Below are positions 60,897-64,000 of a DNA stretch of 64,000 nucleotides, piece by piece. Origin of the DNA: Talaromyces rugulosus (Eukaryota; Ascomycota; Eurotiomycetes; Eurotiales; Trichocomaceae); assembly GCF_013368755.1 (NCBI RefSeq), contig NC_049563.1, forward strand, positions 4,960,001-5,024,000, written 5' to 3'. The first letter of the stretch is position 1; each line of letters starts with the position of its first letter. The translations under genes and the position numbers were made by a program. The notes beneath the pieces are model-generated. The model was not told where the DNA came from and searched no databases. It worked only from the letters and a program-made list of their open reading frames with translations.

Positions 60897-62756
60897 TTCT
60901 CTTAAATGTATATTGCTTGTGGAGATAGGAACCGGGTATGCCAGTTTCTGTCAACGGAGAGTGGACCAACGTCCAACTTTATACGATGTCTACTACCCGG
61001 AGTCAAGCCAAAAGGAGCAAATGACCATGACTTACAAGTTACGATGAAGCTAGATTTAGCTTCGCTAGAATTTGGTTTCCAGAGATGCGGCGAATTCTCT
61101 CGCCCTGAATCTAATCGAGAAGACTGGCAAATAGGCAGTGCCGGCACTTGTCTTGTTCAAGGTCTACTGGCTTTATTACTGGCTGCGTATTTAGTTCGTT
61201 GGGGAAAAAAAAGAGGAGTAGTGTTTCATTGTCCATGCTCTTGTCACTTCCCCTAGAATCTGTCCCCTTTTGAGCACTTTGATGAGCTTATTACTCTCAC
61301 ATGGCATTATGGCTGGCGTGTTTCCCTGACGGGGCGAGCGTAAAAGCCTAAAAAAGGCCCCAGTGTTTCAGCCCCAAACTTTGGCGGTTTTAGACCATGC
61401 TCATCATCGCCATGGGCCGCGGCCACCAGACCGTTTTCTTTGACACCGCAAGCTTCGGAATTTATTTTTAACAAAGTATGGAGTAATCTCAAAATGATGA
61501 TAGGGTGTGCCTTAGATTAAGGGTGTATCAACCCTCATGACATAACTGTGATCGTCTTTATGATTGAATCTTGGAGGCTATCCCGTCTATGACCCCCCTA
61601 ATGCTTCGGCCCCCAGAACCACCGTGGATAACACCAGACTAACAATTAGTGAACAAGCCTCGTTATCATCATCAATGACCCCCAGATACAGTCAAATATT
61701 ATCTGGTGTTGAATGTGACAATAACTGTGGCGTTTTTTTTTTTTTTTTTTCTATTATTAACCTACGAGGACAACAAAGATATGGATCATTTGCGATGAAA
61801 CAGTGAGACCCTCTTAAAATCAGTAATTATACAGATACATCATGCGCGTCTAGATCTCCATTAGGGACCAGGAGGAATCAGTTCCTGCATTAATTGATCG
61901 CCCGAAGTAATATTAAATGAGTTACACGCATAATTATCCATGGCCATCACATTTATCCACATTTGCATGTGGCATCTGCTCGGCATGTTGTCTAACTGGG
62001 CTTGGTCCGAGTAAAGACCAATAGCCTTTTTAAGCATTTAGAATTATTATGGGACTAGGACCTACATGTAACCCTGTCATCAATGAAGCGAATCGATCCA
62101 AGTGGCACTAGTTGACACTGGAAGGATTACTAACTCTCGGATTATTACTGCGAACCCGCTGACCGCAGGGTCTCCCTAATAATATTATTAACGCGAATTA
62201 ATGTTTACGCAGTAGTTTATTTGGAGAATGTAAAAATAGATCCGATGTATTATTAAAACGAGCATATATCGACAAGGCAAATGCAACCGACATCCTTGAA
62301 TGAGGTCCTGTTTCACCAGTCGATCAGTTGGTTTTCTACAGAGAACTACAAAGACTTCAAGATCAATAATTCTATTGGCGTGATATAGCGAGTCGCAATA
62401 TCCCAATTGGGATATATTTTGTTATCAATTGATGACAATGCCAAGGCGATGTCACCCTCATCTTTGCTTAGTACATATATACGTACTACTACGTAGTCTA
62501 GGACCTAAAGGTCAACTAGTGATGACAGCGGGCTGGTTCGTTTCTAGAATAAACTATACTGGCACTATTATTTGTTACAGGTAGCCAATTATTTTTACTT
62601 GCTCAAAATATGGATTTTTAGTCTATAATTAGCTCTCTAGGTGGGAACCTCACATGCATTTGATGTATTGGTATTGACATTCCAGAACACATCATCGACT
62701 AGTCCTATATTTTTTAACATTGAAGCTGTGCTGGGAAAAGATATTTTGTATTGTTG
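60897..62756. other. Intergenic, AT-rich, with poly-T
   Basis: 1.86 kb: upstream region of GH71 copy B and 3' flank of the cupin gene. It contains a 17-nt T run (61734-61750) and no credible ORF. Confidence 0.55.
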
Positions 62757-63493
62757 TCACTTTCCTCCAGTCTCAGCCTCCTTGTCGTTGAACCCCGCCG
62801 TTGTGAGCAGCTTGCCATTCACATTAACCGGATTGGCAGCTGTAGCCGCACAAGTTAGAAATATCATTAACAAAAGATTATTTCAGTTCTAAAACTTACC
62901 AGTCAGGACAAAGTAAACCCGAGCAGGTTTGTCCGACTTGTTCTCCCATCCGTGGATTGTTCCTCGCTGGACGCAGACGTCGCCTCTTTTCAGAGTTAGT
63001 TCAACTCCATTGTCGAGGTAGCTAAGTAAACAATTAGTCCTTTTTCTTTCTTTTCTTTCTTGTGATAGTAGGAAACACGGGAAATTATTACCAGACCATC
63101 TCGCCCTCGAATATGATACCGAAATCAAGAGACATGGTCCTATGGAAACGCTACACGGCATTAGCTTTTGCTTTAACCAACACCGAACAACCAAAAAAAA
63201 AAGTAGATAGATAATAACAAAGGAAAAGACAAACAAACAGTCTTGGTATTCGGCTTAAAATCAACTATCCGAATAACCACCCCCTTGTCATTCGCCAGCG
63301 ATTTTGTCGGCTGCTCAATCGGATCTTCCCACCCATCGTTGGACGCCGGAAACTGGTGGGTTTCGTACAAAACAGCGAAATCGCAGTCGAAGCCGGTCGG
63401 CTGCGGTTCTATTTGCTTGTCATCGACGTAAATCGCGTTTCCTTGGTCGTCGTGGCCGGTGACCACGCGGCGGGGGGCTGGGAACATGGGCAT
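62757..63493 (-). CDS. Small single-cupin protein
   Basis: Exons on the minus strand: 63239-63493, 63092-63150, 62900-63021 and 62757-62839, giving 172 aa. Start MPMFPAPRRVVTGHDDQGNA. The cupin barrel carries FHRTMSLDFGIIFEGEM (motif 1) and LTLKRGDVCVQRGTIHGWEN (motif 2). HRT and the HGW histidine are present, but some canonical metal-binding His/Glu residues cannot be verified. Similar small fungal cupins are annotated only as cupin-domain proteins, some inside secondary-metabolite clusters; catalytic activity is not predicted. Introns 1 and 3 have GTTTGT and GTAAGT donors; a read-through would truncate the protein inside intron 2, so the spliced form is preferred. Codons total 173 exactly. 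Neighbours (a GH71 gene and the edge of the window) give no further clue. Confidence 0.75.
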
Positions 63494-63958
63494 TTTTCAT
63501 ATATATACGGATTTGTATGTTAAATTTTGGGGGGGAAGTAGAATAAGTATGTACGAAATTAGACTGGGCTGATAAATTTCGTGGGGAGCAGCCATCTATA
63601 TACGTAGCTATTTGCGAGGCGGGGAGTAGACGTGGCCATGCAAGGGTTGGCTGTGATCTCGAGTAACACGAAACGTGCGGGGTTATAGAATCGGAGATCA
63701 GCATGCTGCATCAATAGATGGCCAACGATTAGTCGGCGATTCAATTATATGTGTCATTACGTTAATTAATCAATTGATATACATGTTGTTGGATGTAATG
63801 ATTGATCAATCTGTCAATGGCTTTTTGTTGGTGGTTAGCATGTTGACATAGGGCATCATCCAGCGCGGGGATACTTTCAAAACGTCAAATAAAAGACCAG
63901 TTCTACCAGCTAATATTCGTAAACACTTGCATATTATTACTACATATTATTGTTTTTC
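63494..63958. other. Intergenic, cupin upstream region
   Basis: About 465 nt of AT-rich DNA upstream of the cupin gene. Nothing notable seen. Confidence 0.55.
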
Positions 63959-64000
63959 CTAGTTGCTATCCAATACAATAACCTCGGCCTCGGCCTCGCC
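63959..64000 (-). CDS. Possible C-terminus of a gene beyond the right edge
   Basis: Read on the minus strand, the last 42 nt give GEAEAEVIVLDSN and a stop at 63959-63961. The Gly/Ala/Glu codons and clean stop look like a protein end, but only 13 residues are visible. Confidence 0.3.
   Translation of the reverse strand, partial: GEAEAEVIVLDSN

Overview
The window is nuclear DNA from a filamentous ascomycete, most likely Eurotiales (Aspergillus/Penicillium type). The evidence is gene density on both strands, short introns (about 45-90 nt) with CTRAC/CTAAC branch sites, and the set of genes: glucan-active GH71 and CRH enzymes, an S1-type carboxypeptidase, a Ras-associating LRR-PP2C adenylate cyclase, a LaeA-like methyltransferase and two fungal P450s. 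I saw no tRNA, rRNA, CRISPR array or intact transposon. I built all gene models by hand from codon frame, splice signals and protein similarity. For nearly every multi-exon model the summed exon length is an exact number of codons.

Layout. 0-3.2 kb: 5' part of mitochondrial protoporphyrinogen oxidase (runs off the left edge), then a Nab2-type zinc-finger poly(A) RNA-binding protein. 4.4-6.1 kb: CYP52-like P450. 6.8-13.5 kb: an accessory-looking, AT-rich stretch with an unrecognised 292-aa protein, a broken CorA-like gene, about 2 kb of repeat-bearing non-coding DNA and a seven-exon LaeA-like methyltransferase. 13.8-18.4 kb: glycerol kinase and aquaglyceroporin, divergent around one 1.6-kb intergenic region. 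18.7-23.6 kb: a GPI-anchored CRH/GH16 cell-wall transglycosylase and a secreted serine carboxypeptidase. 25.1-35.0 kb: adenylate cyclase followed by the inner-nuclear-membrane protein Src1/Heh1. 36.8-38.5 kb: GH71 alpha-1,3-glucanase. 39.1-44.9 kb: UFD4/TRIP12-type HECT ubiquitin ligase. 47.3-55.2 kb: NMN adenylyltransferase, a cysteine-rich GPI protein, a SIS-domain sugar-phosphate isomerase-like protein, COQ5 and an uncharacterised protein with a nuclease-fold-like core. 55.8-63.5 kb: a second P450 with a GC-AG intron, a second GH71 enzyme and a small cupin. A likely C-terminus of another gene enters at the right edge.

Functional links. Glycerol kinase and aquaglyceroporin form a plausible glycerol uptake/phosphorylation pair. 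The two GH71 enzymes, the CRH enzyme and the GPI protein all act at the cell wall or surface. The rest are dispersed housekeeping or signalling genes (heme, ubiquinone, NAD, cAMP, ubiquitin, mRNA export, nuclear envelope). I see no complete secondary-metabolite cluster. The least explained pieces are the 6.8-13.5 kb accessory stretch, the uncharacterised proteins at 6.8 and 54.3 kb, and the SIS protein.
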